Source: VRUE01 sp963716735
GTDB lineage: Bacteria > Actinomycetota > Thermoleophilia > Solirubrobacterales > 70-9
Direction: 5' to 3'
NCBI GenBank assembly: GCA_963716735.1
Contig: OY970321.1
Coordinates: 1,116,001-1,180,000, forward strand
DNA length: 64,000 nucleotides
Shown one piece after another: positions 8,560 through 17,268 of the stretch. The notes beneath the pieces were generated by a model. That model saw only the letters and a list, made by a program, of their open reading frames with translations, made no database searches and was not told where the DNA came from. The translations under genes and the position numbers were made by a program. The stretch's first letter is position 1. Each line of letters starts with the position of its first letter.

Positions 8560-8792
8560 GAGCCGTAGAGGTCATGGTCCAGCGTGCTCACGCTCGTGCC
8601 CTCGCGACCCTTCCCAGGGACCTCGTCGACGAGGAAGCGAAGCAGTGGATCGCCGGCTGGGTCGGCGAGGCGGACGCGCTCGGCGTCGATCAGCTCGCGC
8701 ACCACCGCGGCGATGCTGCCGGATTTCCCCGCCCGCTGGCGCAACCAGCGGTACTGGCCCTCGTCGAGATATAGCTGAGTCCGATGCTTCAT
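8556..8792 (-). CDS. ribbon-helix-helix antitoxin (VapB-like)
   Basis: 78 residues from the ATG at 8792: KHRTQLYLDEGQYRWLRQRA then IAAVVRELIDAE, a ribbon-helix-helix DNA-binding domain, followed by an acidic toxin-binding tail. It pairs with the PIN toxin downstream. I prefer the inner ATG to one 15 bases upstream because MKHRTQLYLD matches the start of such antitoxins. The inverted repeat ATGCTG-N5-CAGCAT lies across the start and could be the autoregulatory operator. Confidence 0.85.
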   Translation of the reverse strand: MKHRTQLYLDEGQYRWLRQRAGKSGSIAAVVRELIDAERVRLADPAGDPLLRFLVDEVPGKGREGTSVSTLDHDLYGS

Positions 8793-8807
8793 GCTGGAAT
8801 ACAGCAT
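8791..8807. promoter_or_regulatory. inverted repeat at the vapB start, candidate operator
   Basis: ATGCTG GAATA CAGCAT, a perfect 6-bp inverted repeat with a 5-base spacer covering the two possible vapB start codons. Ribbon-helix-helix antitoxins commonly bind palindromes in their own promoter; the binding itself is inferred. Confidence 0.4.
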
Positions 8808-8883
8808 AAGCCTTGCGTCGGTCGCCATCACGGCACCGAACCCCCGCGAACGGCTCAGCGGCGATGCCACAGGGGCCATGGGC

Positions 8884-8910
8884 GGGGCGGCCCGCTCGGC
8901 GAGCCGCCCC
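8884..8910 (-). terminator. GC-rich hairpin after the pilin gene
   Basis: GGGGCGGC pairs with GCCGCCCC around an 11-base loop just downstream of the pilin stop at 8921. There is no U-tract, so it may be a 3'-end stabiliser or a Rho-independent-like stop of the kind seen in GC-rich genomes. Confidence 0.4.
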
Positions 8911-8920
8911 TCCACCGCCC

Positions 8921-9169
8921 TCATTTGAACGCCACCTTGTCGACCGCCTCCTTGATCTTGTTGACGATCACGTCGGCGAGCTCGGTGCCCTGTTTGCCGT
9001 TGAATCCCTTCATCGCAGCGACCATCCCGACCATCAGTAACGAGACGAGCAGGATCAGGCCGACGTACTCGACCGTGCCCTGCCCTCGCTCACCGCCGGC
9101 CAGGGACCGGATCGCCCGCACCCGCCGCTCGATCGCGGCGTGTGCGAAGCCCATCAATGCGTAGATCAT
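8921..9169 (-). CDS. Flp-type pilin subunit
   Basis: 82 residues. The region RGQGTVEYVGLILLVSLLM is the class-III/Flp pilin pattern: a processing site followed by Glu at position 5 of the mature protein and a long hydrophobic helix. Such pilins are cut by a TadV-type prepilin peptidase and assembled by the Tad secretion machine. No other tad gene is in the window, so it is an orphan here. A strong AAAGGAGG ribosome site precedes the ATG. Confidence 0.8.
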   Translation of the reverse strand: MIYALMGFAHAAIERRVRAIRSLAGGERGQGTVEYVGLILLVSLLMVGMVAAMKGFNGKQGTELADVIVNKIKEAVDKVAFK

Positions 9170-9311
9170 CGAAGCCTCCTTTGGGTTTGCCCCGATGCTG
9201 CAAGGCCTCGTGTCACGGATCTAGACGTAAATGGGCCAACTCTGCAGCCGCAATGTAAAAAGTCAGTCACAGGCGGCTACCGGCCCCGGCTGCGGGTACG
9301 CTCAGCGGCCG

Positions 9312-10283
9312 ATGCGGGTGCTGGTCGTCACCAACTTCGTTCCGGATGCAGCGGCGCCCCAGCGGGGGCGTTGGGTGCGCGATCAGGTCGAGGAGATCCG
9401 CCGGCTCGGCATCGAAGTCGAGGTATTCAGCTTCCCCCGCGGCTCCACTCACTACATCCCCGCCGCGCTGCGGCTGCGGCGACTGCTGCGCCACGAGAGC
9501 TTCGACCTCGTCCACGTCCACTACGGGCTGACCGCCTGGTCGACGCTGCTCGCCGGCGCGCGACCGCTGGTCGTCACCTTCCACGGCACCGACGTACGCC
9601 ACCCCGTGGTGGGCCCACTCTCGCGGCGCCTCGCCTGGCGCGCCGACCTCGTCGCGGCGGTCTCGCGCGCGCTCTTCGAGCCCGAGGACGGCAGGCCGGG
9701 CCTCCCCCCCGTACCCGGATCCGCGGTCCTGCCCTGCGGCCCTGACCTCGGCCGCTTCCGCCCCCTGCCACGGATCGAGGCCCGGCGCCAACTCGGGCTT
9801 GACCCAGACGGCCGCTACCTGCTCTTCCCCGCCAACCCCACCCGCAATGAGAAGCGCGCCGATCGTGCCGCCGAGGTGGCGGCGGCCAGCGGCGCCGAGC
9901 TGCTCACCGGGGGCGCGATCGATCCGGACCTGATGCCGCTCTGGGTCAACGCCGCCAACGCGGTGCTGGTCACCTCCGACTACGAGGGATTCGGCCTGGC
10001 GTGCATCGAGGCACTCGCCTGCGACGTCCCCGTGCTCTCGACCCCGGTTGGGATCGCGCCCTTTGCCCTCGCCGGGATCGAGGGGGCCTTTTGCGCTCCC
10101 TTCGATGCCACTGTCTGGAGCGACGCGGTGCGGCCCCATCTGGCAGCGCCCGACCCGCGGATAGAGGGTGTCGCCCGCGCGGCCTCGCTCTCGGCGACGC
10201 GAATGGCGGAGCGGACGATCGCCGCCTACGACGGCGTGCTCAAACGGGATCGATCGGCAAAGCAGCCGCAAGTAATAGATTGA
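9312..10283 (+). CDS. glycosyltransferase family 4 (GT-B fold)
   Basis: 323 residues from the ATG at 9312. The N-terminal Rossmann half starts MRVLVVTNFVPDAAAPQRGR, with HVHYGLTAW and VTFHGTDVRH; the C-terminal half has EGFGLACIEALACDVPVLST, the E-x7-E donor-binding motif of retaining GT4 enzymes. It transfers a sugar from a nucleotide-sugar to an unidentified acceptor. No polysaccharide cluster surrounds it. The open frame extends upstream to 9231, but that stretch reads like non-coding DNA. Confidence 0.88.
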   Translation: MRVLVVTNFVPDAAAPQRGRWVRDQVEEIRRLGIEVEVFSFPRGSTHYIPAALRLRRLLRHESFDLVHVHYGLTAWSTLLAGARPLVVTFHGTDVRHPVVGPLSRRLAWRADLVAAVSRALFEPEDGRPGLPPVPGSAVLPCGPDLGRFRPLPRIEARRQLGLDPDGRYLLFPANPTRNEKRADRAAEVAAASGAELLTGGAIDPDLMPLWVNAANAVLVTSDYEGFGLACIEALACDVPVLSTPVGIAPFALAGIEGAFCAPFDATVWSDAVRPHLAAPDPRIEGVARAASLSATRMAERTIAAYDGVLKRDRSAKQPQVID

Positions 10284-10290
10284 GTCGGCG

Positions 10291-10731
10291 ATGAGCGAGG
10301 AGAAGCGCGACCCCGGCAGCGACGACCCCGGCGCGCAGGTCGAGGCGGCCGAGCGCCGCCTGCGACACGCCGCGGAGGCTGCCGTCGCGGCCGAAGAGCG
10401 GGCCATCGCCGAGATCAGGGCGCTCGAACTCGATCTGGAGAAGGAGCGGCAGGCGGGGGCCGAAGCGCTGGAGAAGCTGCGCCGCCAGCACGCCGAGGAG
10501 CTGGAGCGCGAGCGCGGTGCCAAGGACCAGGCGATCGCGGCCGCGGAGAGCCGGCTCGCGGAGATCGAGGCGCAGACCGAAGCCGCCGAGAAACGGGTTG
10601 AAGAGGCCGAGCGGCAGACCGCCGCGGCGGCCGGCGCCGACGCCGACGTCGAGGCACGTGCCCGCGAAGCGGCCGCCGCCTGGCTGCGAAGCCAGGTCGA
10701 GGCGATACGCCGAGAGGCGGCGCAGCGATAG
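10291..10731 (+). CDS. coiled-coil protein, unknown function
   Basis: 146 residues, almost entirely charged heptad-like helix (AERRLRHAAEAAVAAEERAI, ALEKLRRQHAEELERERGAK). No signal, membrane segment or catalytic motif. It begins 8 bases after the glycosyltransferase and ends at a TAG (10729-10731) that overlaps the proposed nadB start, so it belongs to the same transcript. A scaffold role is possible but not shown. Confidence 0.7.
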   Translation: MSEEKRDPGSDDPGAQVEAAERRLRHAAEAAVAAEERAIAEIRALELDLEKERQAGAEALEKLRRQHAEELERERGAKDQAIAAAESRLAEIEAQTEAAEKRVEEAERQTAAAAGADADVEARAREAAAAWLRSQVEAIRREAAQR

Positions 10732-12164
10732 CGCCGTGCGACGTCGCCGTCGTCGGTGGCGGGGCGGCGGGACTCTGGACGGCGCTGCGCGCAGCGGAGG
10801 AGGGCGCCGCGGTCTCGGTGATCTCCCGCACGCCGCTCTCCCAGAGCGCCAGCTTTTGGGCCCAGGGCGGACTCGCCGCGGCGCTCGAGCCCGGCGACTC
10901 GCCCGCCCAGCACGCCGCCGACACGATCGCCGCGGGCCGCGGGCTGTGCCGCCCGTCCGCCGTGCAGACGCTGGTCGAGGAGGCCCCCGCCGCGGTGGCC
11001 GAGTTGCGCGCGCGCGGCGTTGCCTTCGACCTCGATCCCGGCGGTGAGCTGGCACTCGGCCTGGAGGGCGGCCACACCCACCGCCGCATCGTCCATGCCG
11101 GCGGCAGCCAGACCGGGCACGAGATCACCGCGAAGCTGGCGGCGATGGTCGCCGCCGAGCCGCGGATCGCGGTCCGCGAGAGAACTTCGGCCGTGGCGCT
11201 GTGGAGCGATGGCGAGCGCTGCCACGGGTTGCTGACCGACGCCGGGCCGATCGGGGCGGCGGCAACCGTCCTCGCAACCGGCGGCGCCGCCGCACTCTGG
11301 CGCCGAACCAGCAACCCCCGCGGTGCGATCGGCGCCGGCTCGGTCATGGCCGCGGCCGCGGGCGCCGACCTGGCCGACCTCGAGTTCTGCCAATTTCACC
11401 CGACGGCGCTGGCGCTGCCGGGGAGCCGCTTCGACGGTCAGCTGATAACCGAGGCGGTGCGCGGAGAGGGAGCAACCCTGCTCGATGCCTCCGGGAGTCG
11501 CTTCACCGACGAGCTGGCGCCGCGCGACGCGGTCACCGCGGCGATCCTCGACCGGATCGCAACCGACGGTGGCGGCAGCGTGCGCCTCGACCTGCGCGGG
11601 CTCGATCCCACTCGCTTCCCCAATATCTTCGAGTCGCTGCGCGAGGCGGGGCTTGACCCAGGCGCCGAGCCCGTCCCGGTCGCCCCCGCCGCCCACTACA
11701 TGATGGGCGGCGTCGCGGTCGATCTCGACGGCCGGTCCTCGCTGCCAAACCTCTTCGCGGTCGGCGAGTGCTCCTGCACCGGCCTGCACGGCGCCAACCG
11801 GCTCGCCTCCAACTCGCTCAGCGAGTGCTTCGTCTTCGGCGGCCGCGCCGCCCGGGCGGCGCTGGGAGAGGAATCGGCGAGCACCCGGCCGTCGCTCGAA
11901 AACTGGCGCTTCCAGCCCCCGGCCGAAGCTACCCGCGACGCGGTTTGGCGGCTCGCCGGCCCGATGCGCCAGCCCGAGCAGCTGGGCGAGCTGCGCGACG
12001 ACCCTTACCCGCTCGCCGCCGCGATCGCGACCTGCGCTCTGGAGCGAGCGGAGTCGCGTGGCGGCCACCTGCGCGCCGACCGTCCCGCCATCGATCCCGA
12101 GCTCGACGGCATCCACATCGTGCTCGGCCCCGACGGTGAGACCCGGCGCGAGGAGTGGCTCTGA
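10728..12164 (+). CDS. nadB: L-aspartate oxidase
   Basis: FAD enzyme that oxidises aspartate to iminoaspartate, the first step of de novo NAD synthesis. The FAD Rossmann motif CDVAVVGGGAAGLW (from 10737) is followed by SFWAQGGLAAAL, CQFHPTALALPG, EAVRGEGATL and GECSCTGLHGANRLASNSL. The first ATG/GTG/TTG in frame is at 10818, after the Rossmann motif, which cannot be right for a working enzyme. The best candidate is ATA at 10728, overlapping the previous TAG as ATAG and 10 bases after GAGAGG. At 478 residues it is shorter than many NadB proteins (about 530), mostly at the C-terminus. No nadA or nadC is adjacent. Confidence 0.9.
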   Translation: MAPCDVAVVGGGAAGLWTALRAAEEGAAVSVISRTPLSQSASFWAQGGLAAALEPGDSPAQHAADTIAAGRGLCRPSAVQTLVEEAPAAVAELRARGVAFDLDPGGELALGLEGGHTHRRIVHAGGSQTGHEITAKLAAMVAAEPRIAVRERTSAVALWSDGERCHGLLTDAGPIGAAATVLATGGAAALWRRTSNPRGAIGAGSVMAAAAGADLADLEFCQFHPTALALPGSRFDGQLITEAVRGEGATLLDASGSRFTDELAPRDAVTAAILDRIATDGGGSVRLDLRGLDPTRFPNIFESLREAGLDPGAEPVPVAPAAHYMMGGVAVDLDGRSSLPNLFAVGECSCTGLHGANRLASNSLSECFVFGGRAARAALGEESASTRPSLENWRFQPPAEATRDAVWRLAGPMRQPEQLGELRDDPYPLAAAIATCALERAESRGGHLRADRPAIDPELDGIHIVLGPDGETRREEWL

Positions 12165-12166
12165 CG

Positions 12167-12213
12167 GTGCGGTCGAGGTTTTGGTCGCTATGCGACCCAA
12201 TGCTCGACCGCAC
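12167..12213. repeat. palindromic repeat element, copy A (nadB-hyuA gap)
   Basis: A 47-bp imperfect palindrome starting three bases after the nadB stop. Arms GTGCGGTCGAG and CTCGACCGCAC are perfect complements; the inner part GGTCGC-TAT-GCGACC is also palindromic. Its central 43 bases match the element at 44010-44052 at 37 positions. As RNA it would form a long hairpin and could end nadB transcription. Confidence 0.75.
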
Positions 12214-12229
12214 TCGTTAGCGTCGGGGC

Positions 12230-14212
12230 ATGCTGCTCGGGGTCGACGTAGGCGGAACCTTCACCGACGCCGTCCTCTACGACGGCGAGGCGATCCACAC
12301 GGCGAAGCTGCCGACCACCCCCGAGGACCAATCGGTCGGCGTCATCGGCGCGGTGGAGGCGGTACTGGAGCGAGCCGGAGCGGAGCCGGCGACGGTCGAG
12401 TCGTTCGCCCACGGGATGACGGTGGGAACCAACGCGCTGCTCGAGGAACGCGGCGCCCGGACGGCCCTTATCGCCACCCAGGGGTTCGCCGACCTGCTCG
12501 AGATCGGCCGCCAGGACCGGCCCGAGCTCTACCGACTCTGCAGCCCGAAGTCCGCGCCGCTGGCCGACGCGGCGCTGCGCTTCGAGGCGAGCGAGCGGGT
12601 CGGGCCGGAGGGCGAGCTCGAGCCGCTCGCCGACGGCGAGGCCCGGCGCCTGGCGAAGCTGGTCGCCCAGAGCGGCGCCGAGTCCGTGGCGATCTGCCTG
12701 CTCTTCTCCTACCTCGACCCCGCACACGAGCGGGAGATCGCCGAGCACCTGCGCCGCGAGCTGCCCGGCGTACACGTCTCTGCCTCGCACGAGGTCCTGC
12801 CCCGCTTCCGCGAGTACGAGCGCTGCTCGACGACGACCATCGACGCATACCTCTCGCCGCTCCTCGGCCGGTACCTCGGCCGACTCGGCGAAGCGGCGGC
12901 GGACGCCGGGCTTCCGCTCCCGGTCGTGATGCAGTCCTCGGGCGGCGTCGTCGGCGCCGAGGAGGCGGCACGGGCGGGAGCCCGGAGCGTCCTCTCCGGA
13001 CCGGCCGGCGGTGCGATCGGCGCCGGGCTCCTCGCCCGCACCAGCGGCGACGGCAATGCGCTCGGCCTCGACATGGGCGGTACCTCCTGCGACGTCTGCG
13101 TGATCGAGGACGGCGCGGCGAGGCGAACCGACGCCCGGCAGATCGGCGGCCGCACGATCCAGCTGCCGATGGTCGACGTGCACACGGTCGGTGCGGGCGG
13201 TGGCTCGATCGGCTGGCGCGACCCCGGCGGAGCGCTGCGGGTCGGGCCGCGCTCGGCGGGCGCCGAACCGGGGCCCGCCTGTTACGGCCGGGGCGGCACC
13301 GAGCCCACCGTCACCGACGCCAACCTGCTGCTCGGCAATCTCGCCGCCGACTCGACCCTGGCTGGCGGCGTCGTCCTCGACCTCGACGCGGCCCGAGCCG
13401 CCGTCGCGGCGCTGGCCGCCTCACTCGGCCTCGGTGAGCTGGAGACCGCGGAGGGAATCGTGCGGGTGGCCAACCAGGAGATGGTGCGAGCGCTTCGCGT
13501 CGTCACGGTCGAGCGCGGCATCGACCCGCGTCACTTTGCCCTGCTGCCCTTCGGCGGCGCCGGGCCGATGCACGCGGCGGCGATCTCGGCCGAGATGGGC
13601 ATCGAGCGCATCCTCTGCCCACGCGCCGGTGGCGTCCTCTCGGCCCTCGGCCTCTGCACTTCAGACCACCGCCGCGATACCAGCCGCACGGTGATGCTGA
13701 GCGGCGCCAAGCTCAACGCCGGGCGAATCGCCGCCGAGGTCGAGGAGCTGATCTCCCGTGTCGACGGCGCGGCGAGCGACGCCGAGCCCGAGGTGGTCTA
13801 CGAGATGCGCTATGCGGGCCAGGCGTTCGAGCTGCCGGTGTCCGGCAGCAGGCGCCCGGATCCCAGCGACCTCGTCGCCCGCTTCGAGCGGGCTCACGAG
13901 GAGCGCTACGGCCACCGCGACCCCGACGGCGAGGTCGTCCTCGTCCACATCGGCCTAGCCCTGGTGGCGCCACGGCCACAGCCGCGACTCGTCGCGGCGC
14001 CCGGGGACAGCCTGCGCGAGGGCAGCCGCCCGGTGCGCTTCGAAGGCGAGTGGGTGCCGACGCCCGTGCTGCGGGGCGAGCCGGCGGGCGGCCTCGAAGC
14101 GAAGGGCCCAGTCGTCTTCGAACTGCCCGAGGCGACCTTCGTGGTCCCACCCGGCTGGAGCGCCGAGGTCGACGAGGCCGGAACCATCCATGCCCAGAAG
14201 GACGAGGAATGA
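12230..14212 (+). CDS. hyuA: hydantoinase A / 5-oxoprolinase family ATPase subunit
   Basis: 660 residues. The N-terminal domain opens MLLGVDVGGTFTDAVLYDG, then FAHGMTVGTNALLEERGA; the middle hydantoinase domain has an actin-like DMGGTSCDVCVI and GAGGGSIGWRDPGGALRVGP. The family cleaves cyclic amides (N-methylhydantoin, 5-oxoproline) with ATP, and related acetophenone or acetone carboxylases use the same fold. Which substrate this one takes is not visible. ATG 17 bases after palindrome A; its stop overlaps hyuB as ATGA. Confidence 0.9.
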   Translation: MLLGVDVGGTFTDAVLYDGEAIHTAKLPTTPEDQSVGVIGAVEAVLERAGAEPATVESFAHGMTVGTNALLEERGARTALIATQGFADLLEIGRQDRPELYRLCSPKSAPLADAALRFEASERVGPEGELEPLADGEARRLAKLVAQSGAESVAICLLFSYLDPAHEREIAEHLRRELPGVHVSASHEVLPRFREYERCSTTTIDAYLSPLLGRYLGRLGEAAADAGLPLPVVMQSSGGVVGAEEAARAGARSVLSGPAGGAIGAGLLARTSGDGNALGLDMGGTSCDVCVIEDGAARRTDARQIGGRTIQLPMVDVHTVGAGGGSIGWRDPGGALRVGPRSAGAEPGPACYGRGGTEPTVTDANLLLGNLAADSTLAGGVVLDLDAARAAVAALAASLGLGELETAEGIVRVANQEMVRALRVVTVERGIDPRHFALLPFGGAGPMHAAAISAEMGIERILCPRAGGVLSALGLCTSDHRRDTSRTVMLSGAKLNAGRIAAEVEELISRVDGAASDAEPEVVYEMRYAGQAFELPVSGSRRPDPSDLVARFERAHEERYGHRDPDGEVVLVHIGLALVAPRPQPRLVAAPGDSLREGSRPVRFEGEWVPTPVLRGEPAGGLEAKGPVVFELPEATFVVPPGWSAEVDEAGTIHAQKDEE

Positions 14213-15735
14213 CGCTTGACCCGGTCAGCCTGCAGGTGATGATCGGCGGCCTGCGGGCGGCCTGCGACGAGATGGGCGCGACGCTGATCCGCTCCGCCTA
14301 CTCGGCCAACATCAAGGAGCGCCGCGACTGCTCGACCGCGCTCTTCGACGCTCGTGGTGAGCTGGTGATGCAGGCCGAGCACATCCCCGTCCATCTCGGC
14401 TCGATGCCCGACGCGGTTGCCGCCGTGCTCGGCGAGGAGCAGAGGCCGGGCGTCGCCTGGATCCTCAACGATCCATACAGGGGCGGCACCCACCTGCCCG
14501 ACGTGACCTTGATCTCGCCCGTCTTCGCCGCCGCTGAGCTGCTCGGCTTCGCCGCCTGCCGCGCCCACCACGCCGACGTCGGCGGTCCCAGCCCGGCCGG
14601 AATGCCGGCCCACTCGCACACGCTCGAGGAAGAGGGTCTGGTGATCCCGCCCACCCGCATCGAGGAGGGCGAGCTGGAGCGACTCGCGGCGCAGATGCGC
14701 TCGCCGCGGCAGCGCCTCGCCGACCTGCGGGCCCAGGCGGCGGCCAACCGGATCGGCGAGCTGCGGCTGGCCGAGCTGGCGGAGCGCCACGGCCTCGAGC
14801 AGCTACGCGCCGGCACGGAGGAGATCCTCGCCTACGCGGAGCGCCGCACCCGCGTTGCCCTGGCGGAGCTGTCAGACAGCACCCACGAGGCCGTCGACGT
14901 GCTGGAGGACGACGGCGGCGGCGAGCAACGCGACGTCACCCTGCGGCTCAAAGCGAGCATCGACGGCGACCGCCTCACCCTCGACTTCAGCGGCACCGAC
15001 GCCCAGATCGACGGCAATCTCAACTGCCCGCTCTCGGTGACCAAATCGGCGGCGTTCTTCGCCGTCCGGGCGCTGACCGACCCGGACGCGCCGCCCTGCG
15101 CGGGCGCCTACAGGCCGATCGAGGTGATCGCCCCGGAGGGCTGCCTGCTCAACGCCCGCTTCCCGGCCGCCGTCGCCGCCGGCAACGTCGAGACCTCGAG
15201 CCGCGTCGCCGACCTGACGATCGCGGCCCTGGCCGGCGCCCGGCCGGTACCGGCCCAGGGCCAGGGGACGATGAACAACCTGACGCTCGCCGGCGAGGGA
15301 TTCACCTACTACGAGACCCTGGGCGGCGGCCAGGGCGCCTGCCCCGACGCCGACGGGCCGAGCGCGATCCACGTCGCGATGTCGAACACCCTCAATACGC
15401 CGATCGAGGCGCTGGAGACGGAGTTCCCGTTGCGAGTACGGGAGCTGGCGCTGCGCCGGGGCAGTGGCGGCGACGGCTCATACCGGGGCGGCGACGGGAT
15501 CGTGCGCGAGATCGAAGCGCTGGCACCGATGCGCTACACGCTGATCGGCGAGCGCCGGCGGCATCGGCCGCGCGGTCGCCAAGGGGGTGGCGACGGCGAG
15601 ACCGGAGCCGATTTCCTCAACGGCGAGCGGCTGCCGGGCAAGAGCGAGGGTGACCTGCAACCCGGCGACAGACTGCGGATCGAAACGCCCGGTGGAGGCG
15701 GCAACGGCCGAGTGTTGGATCACACACAGCATTAA
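14209..15735 (+). CDS. hyuB: hydantoinase B / 5-oxoprolinase family subunit
   Basis: 508 residues. Family signatures: CSTALFDARGELVMQAEHIP, GGTHLPDVTLISPVF, CRAHHADVGGPSPAGMP and, near the end, LRRGSGGDGSYRGGDGIVRE. It is the partner of HyuA in an ATP-dependent amidohydrolase. The ATG overlaps the hyuA stop, a translationally coupled pair. No transporter or racemase is next to them, so no hydantoin pathway is implied beyond the two subunits. Confidence 0.9.
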   Translation: MTLDPVSLQVMIGGLRAACDEMGATLIRSAYSANIKERRDCSTALFDARGELVMQAEHIPVHLGSMPDAVAAVLGEEQRPGVAWILNDPYRGGTHLPDVTLISPVFAAAELLGFAACRAHHADVGGPSPAGMPAHSHTLEEEGLVIPPTRIEEGELERLAAQMRSPRQRLADLRAQAAANRIGELRLAELAERHGLEQLRAGTEEILAYAERRTRVALAELSDSTHEAVDVLEDDGGGEQRDVTLRLKASIDGDRLTLDFSGTDAQIDGNLNCPLSVTKSAAFFAVRALTDPDAPPCAGAYRPIEVIAPEGCLLNARFPAAVAAGNVETSSRVADLTIAALAGARPVPAQGQGTMNNLTLAGEGFTYYETLGGGQGACPDADGPSAIHVAMSNTLNTPIEALETEFPLRVRELALRRGSGGDGSYRGGDGIVREIEALAPMRYTLIGERRRHRPRGRQGGGDGETGADFLNGERLPGKSEGDLQPGDRLRIETPGGGGNGRVLDHTQH

Positions 15736-15736
15736 T

Positions 15737-15765
15737 TTGGCGATTCGGCCAGCCTCGTCTAGAAT
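15737..15765 (+). promoter_or_regulatory. promoter of the DUF1802 gene
   Basis: TTGGCG (15737-15742) and TAGAAT (15760-15765) separated by 17 bases, a good sigma-70-type match. Transcription would start near 15772, giving a leader of about 88 bases before the ATG at 15860. Confidence 0.55.
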
Positions 15766-15859
15766 GCGCGGCCTTGGGCGGGGCTCTCGCCTGGACAGGG
15801 GTCCAAAGGCGCGCCAATCCCAGCAGGCTCTACCGATCTTCTCAGGTACTGACTTCAAT

Positions 15860-16489
15860 ATGCCGATCGCTTTAAAGGAATGGGCTGTAACGGTGCGCGC
15901 TCTCGCCGAGGGCGAGCAGCTGCTGACCCTGCGCAAGGGCGGAATCCGCGAGGACAACAAGCACTTCGAGCTCGAGCACGAGCGCTTCTTCCTCTACCCG
16001 ACCTTCGACCACCAGCGGAACAACCTCGTCCGCGAGTCCCACCACCCCGAGCTGCGCCGCGCGCTCGAGGAGGGTGTCTGGCCCGACGAGGAGCCACCGC
16101 CCGCGGCGCTGATCCAGGATGGCGGCATCCCCCAGCCCGATCGTGTCCGGTTGCGCTGCTGGGCCGAGGTGACCGATCACCTGACGGTCACCAACCCGCG
16201 CATCGTCGACGACCTTTCTCCGTACTACGTCTGGACCCCCGACTACGCCGAGAAGCGGCTCAACTGGAAGCGGCGCCACCCGCTGCACATCCTCTTGCTA
16301 CGGGTCCATCGCATCCCACGGCCGGTCACGGTCCGGGTCCGCGACGAGTACCACGGCTGCCGTTCCTGGGTCGAAATCGACCGCGACCTGCCCTTCGAGG
16401 GCACGCCGGTGATGGCAGACGAGGAGTTCGATCGCGCCCGTGCCGAGATCCACTCGGCTTGCACGTCTTCAGAACCTGTACTTGTCTAA
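15860..16489 (+). CDS. DUF1802 family protein
   Basis: 209 residues from the ATG at 15860. The opening ALKEWAVTVRALAEGEQLLT, with LRKGGIRE and RFFLYPTFDHQ, is the DUF1802 pattern; such proteins occur in Actinobacteria, cyanobacteria and archaea with no assigned activity. Soluble, no membrane segment. It has its own promoter (15737-15765) and stands alone between hyuB and the next gene. Confidence 0.85.
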   Translation: MPIALKEWAVTVRALAEGEQLLTLRKGGIREDNKHFELEHERFFLYPTFDHQRNNLVRESHHPELRRALEEGVWPDEEPPPAALIQDGGIPQPDRVRLRCWAEVTDHLTVTNPRIVDDLSPYYVWTPDYAEKRLNWKRRHPLHILLLRVHRIPRPVTVRVRDEYHGCRSWVEIDRDLPFEGTPVMADEEFDRARAEIHSACTSSEPVLV

Positions 16490-16599
16490 GACCGCGTTAG
16501 TAGGCTCGCCCAATTCCCTGGGTCGAGACGCACTCCCTTAGCTTCACGGCGCGGCATGACAGCGGCGACGCCGCCTTTGCCGAGCGCACCCTGGACCGG

Positions 16600-17268
16600 A
16601 TGGAGGAACTGCGGCTGCGGCTGGAGGAGCGCTTCGCGACGGTCCCCGGCGACGTCACCGTCGTCATCCACACCAACCCGGCGCTGCTCTCCCTGGCCCA
16701 TCCCTTCCTGCCCGCGGCGCGCTGGTCGGCGGCCCCGGCGGGGCGACGCTACCTGGCCGGCTGGGCGATGGCGACCGAGCTGCACGTGCTCAACGACCCA
16801 CACATGGAACGGCGTGCCGCGGGCGATGACTCGCGTGAGGCGCTGCGCGGCACCGCCGAGCGCCTCTACGCCCAGCTCGTGATCGCCGCCAACAACCCCG
16901 ACCTCCCCCCCTCCTGGACGCCGCGCCGCTTCGCCCGCTACCTCGGCTGGGCCTGGCTGGTCGAGGGCGGTGCCCAGTATTTCGCCCGCCAGGTCGGCCT
17001 CTACCGGGCGGCGGTGATCAGACGTCTGCGCGAGAGCTCGCGCCCCTCCTTCCCACCCTCGCGGCGCGACGCCGTGATTCTCGGCGGCACGCTCTTCGAT
17101 CTGCTCGAGACCGAACGCGGCCCGGAGGCCTGCGAGCGCCTCGCGCTCGAGATCCTCCCCGGCGGCTCGACCCCCACGCTCGAGGCGGCCTTCGACGCCG
17201 GCGTCGGTGAAATCGAGGATGCCTGGCGCGACTACCTGCGCGCGATCGCCCGGCCGAGCCCTTCCTAG
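16600..17268 (+). CDS. conserved protein, possible peptidase-like fold, unknown function
   Basis: 222 residues from the first ATG. I recognise no catalytic motif with certainty; the segment LGWAWLVEGGAQYFARQVGL resembles the active-site helix of M1/MA-clan-like proteins but lacks HExxH. The frame is open and reads protein-like upstream (VETHSLSFTARHDSGDAAFA) as far as a double TAG at 16498-16503, with only an ATT (16513) as a possible earlier start. It ends four bases inside the convergent TetR gene. Confidence 0.65.
   Translation: MEELRLRLEERFATVPGDVTVVIHTNPALLSLAHPFLPAARWSAAPAGRRYLAGWAMATELHVLNDPHMERRAAGDDSREALRGTAERLYAQLVIAANNPDLPPSWTPRRFARYLGWAWLVEGGAQYFARQVGLYRAAVIRRLRESSRPSFPPSRRDAVILGGTLFDLLETERGPEACERLALEILPGGSTPTLEAAFDAGVGEIEDAWRDYLRAIARPSPS

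Noticed and set aside
9267..12200. 977-codon minus-strand open frame opposite the glycosyltransferase, coiled-coil and nadB genes
   Set aside because: Composition is low-complexity Arg/Gly/Ala without any domain, and the plus strand carries recognisable enzymes with conserved motifs. A long antisense frame is expected at this GC content.
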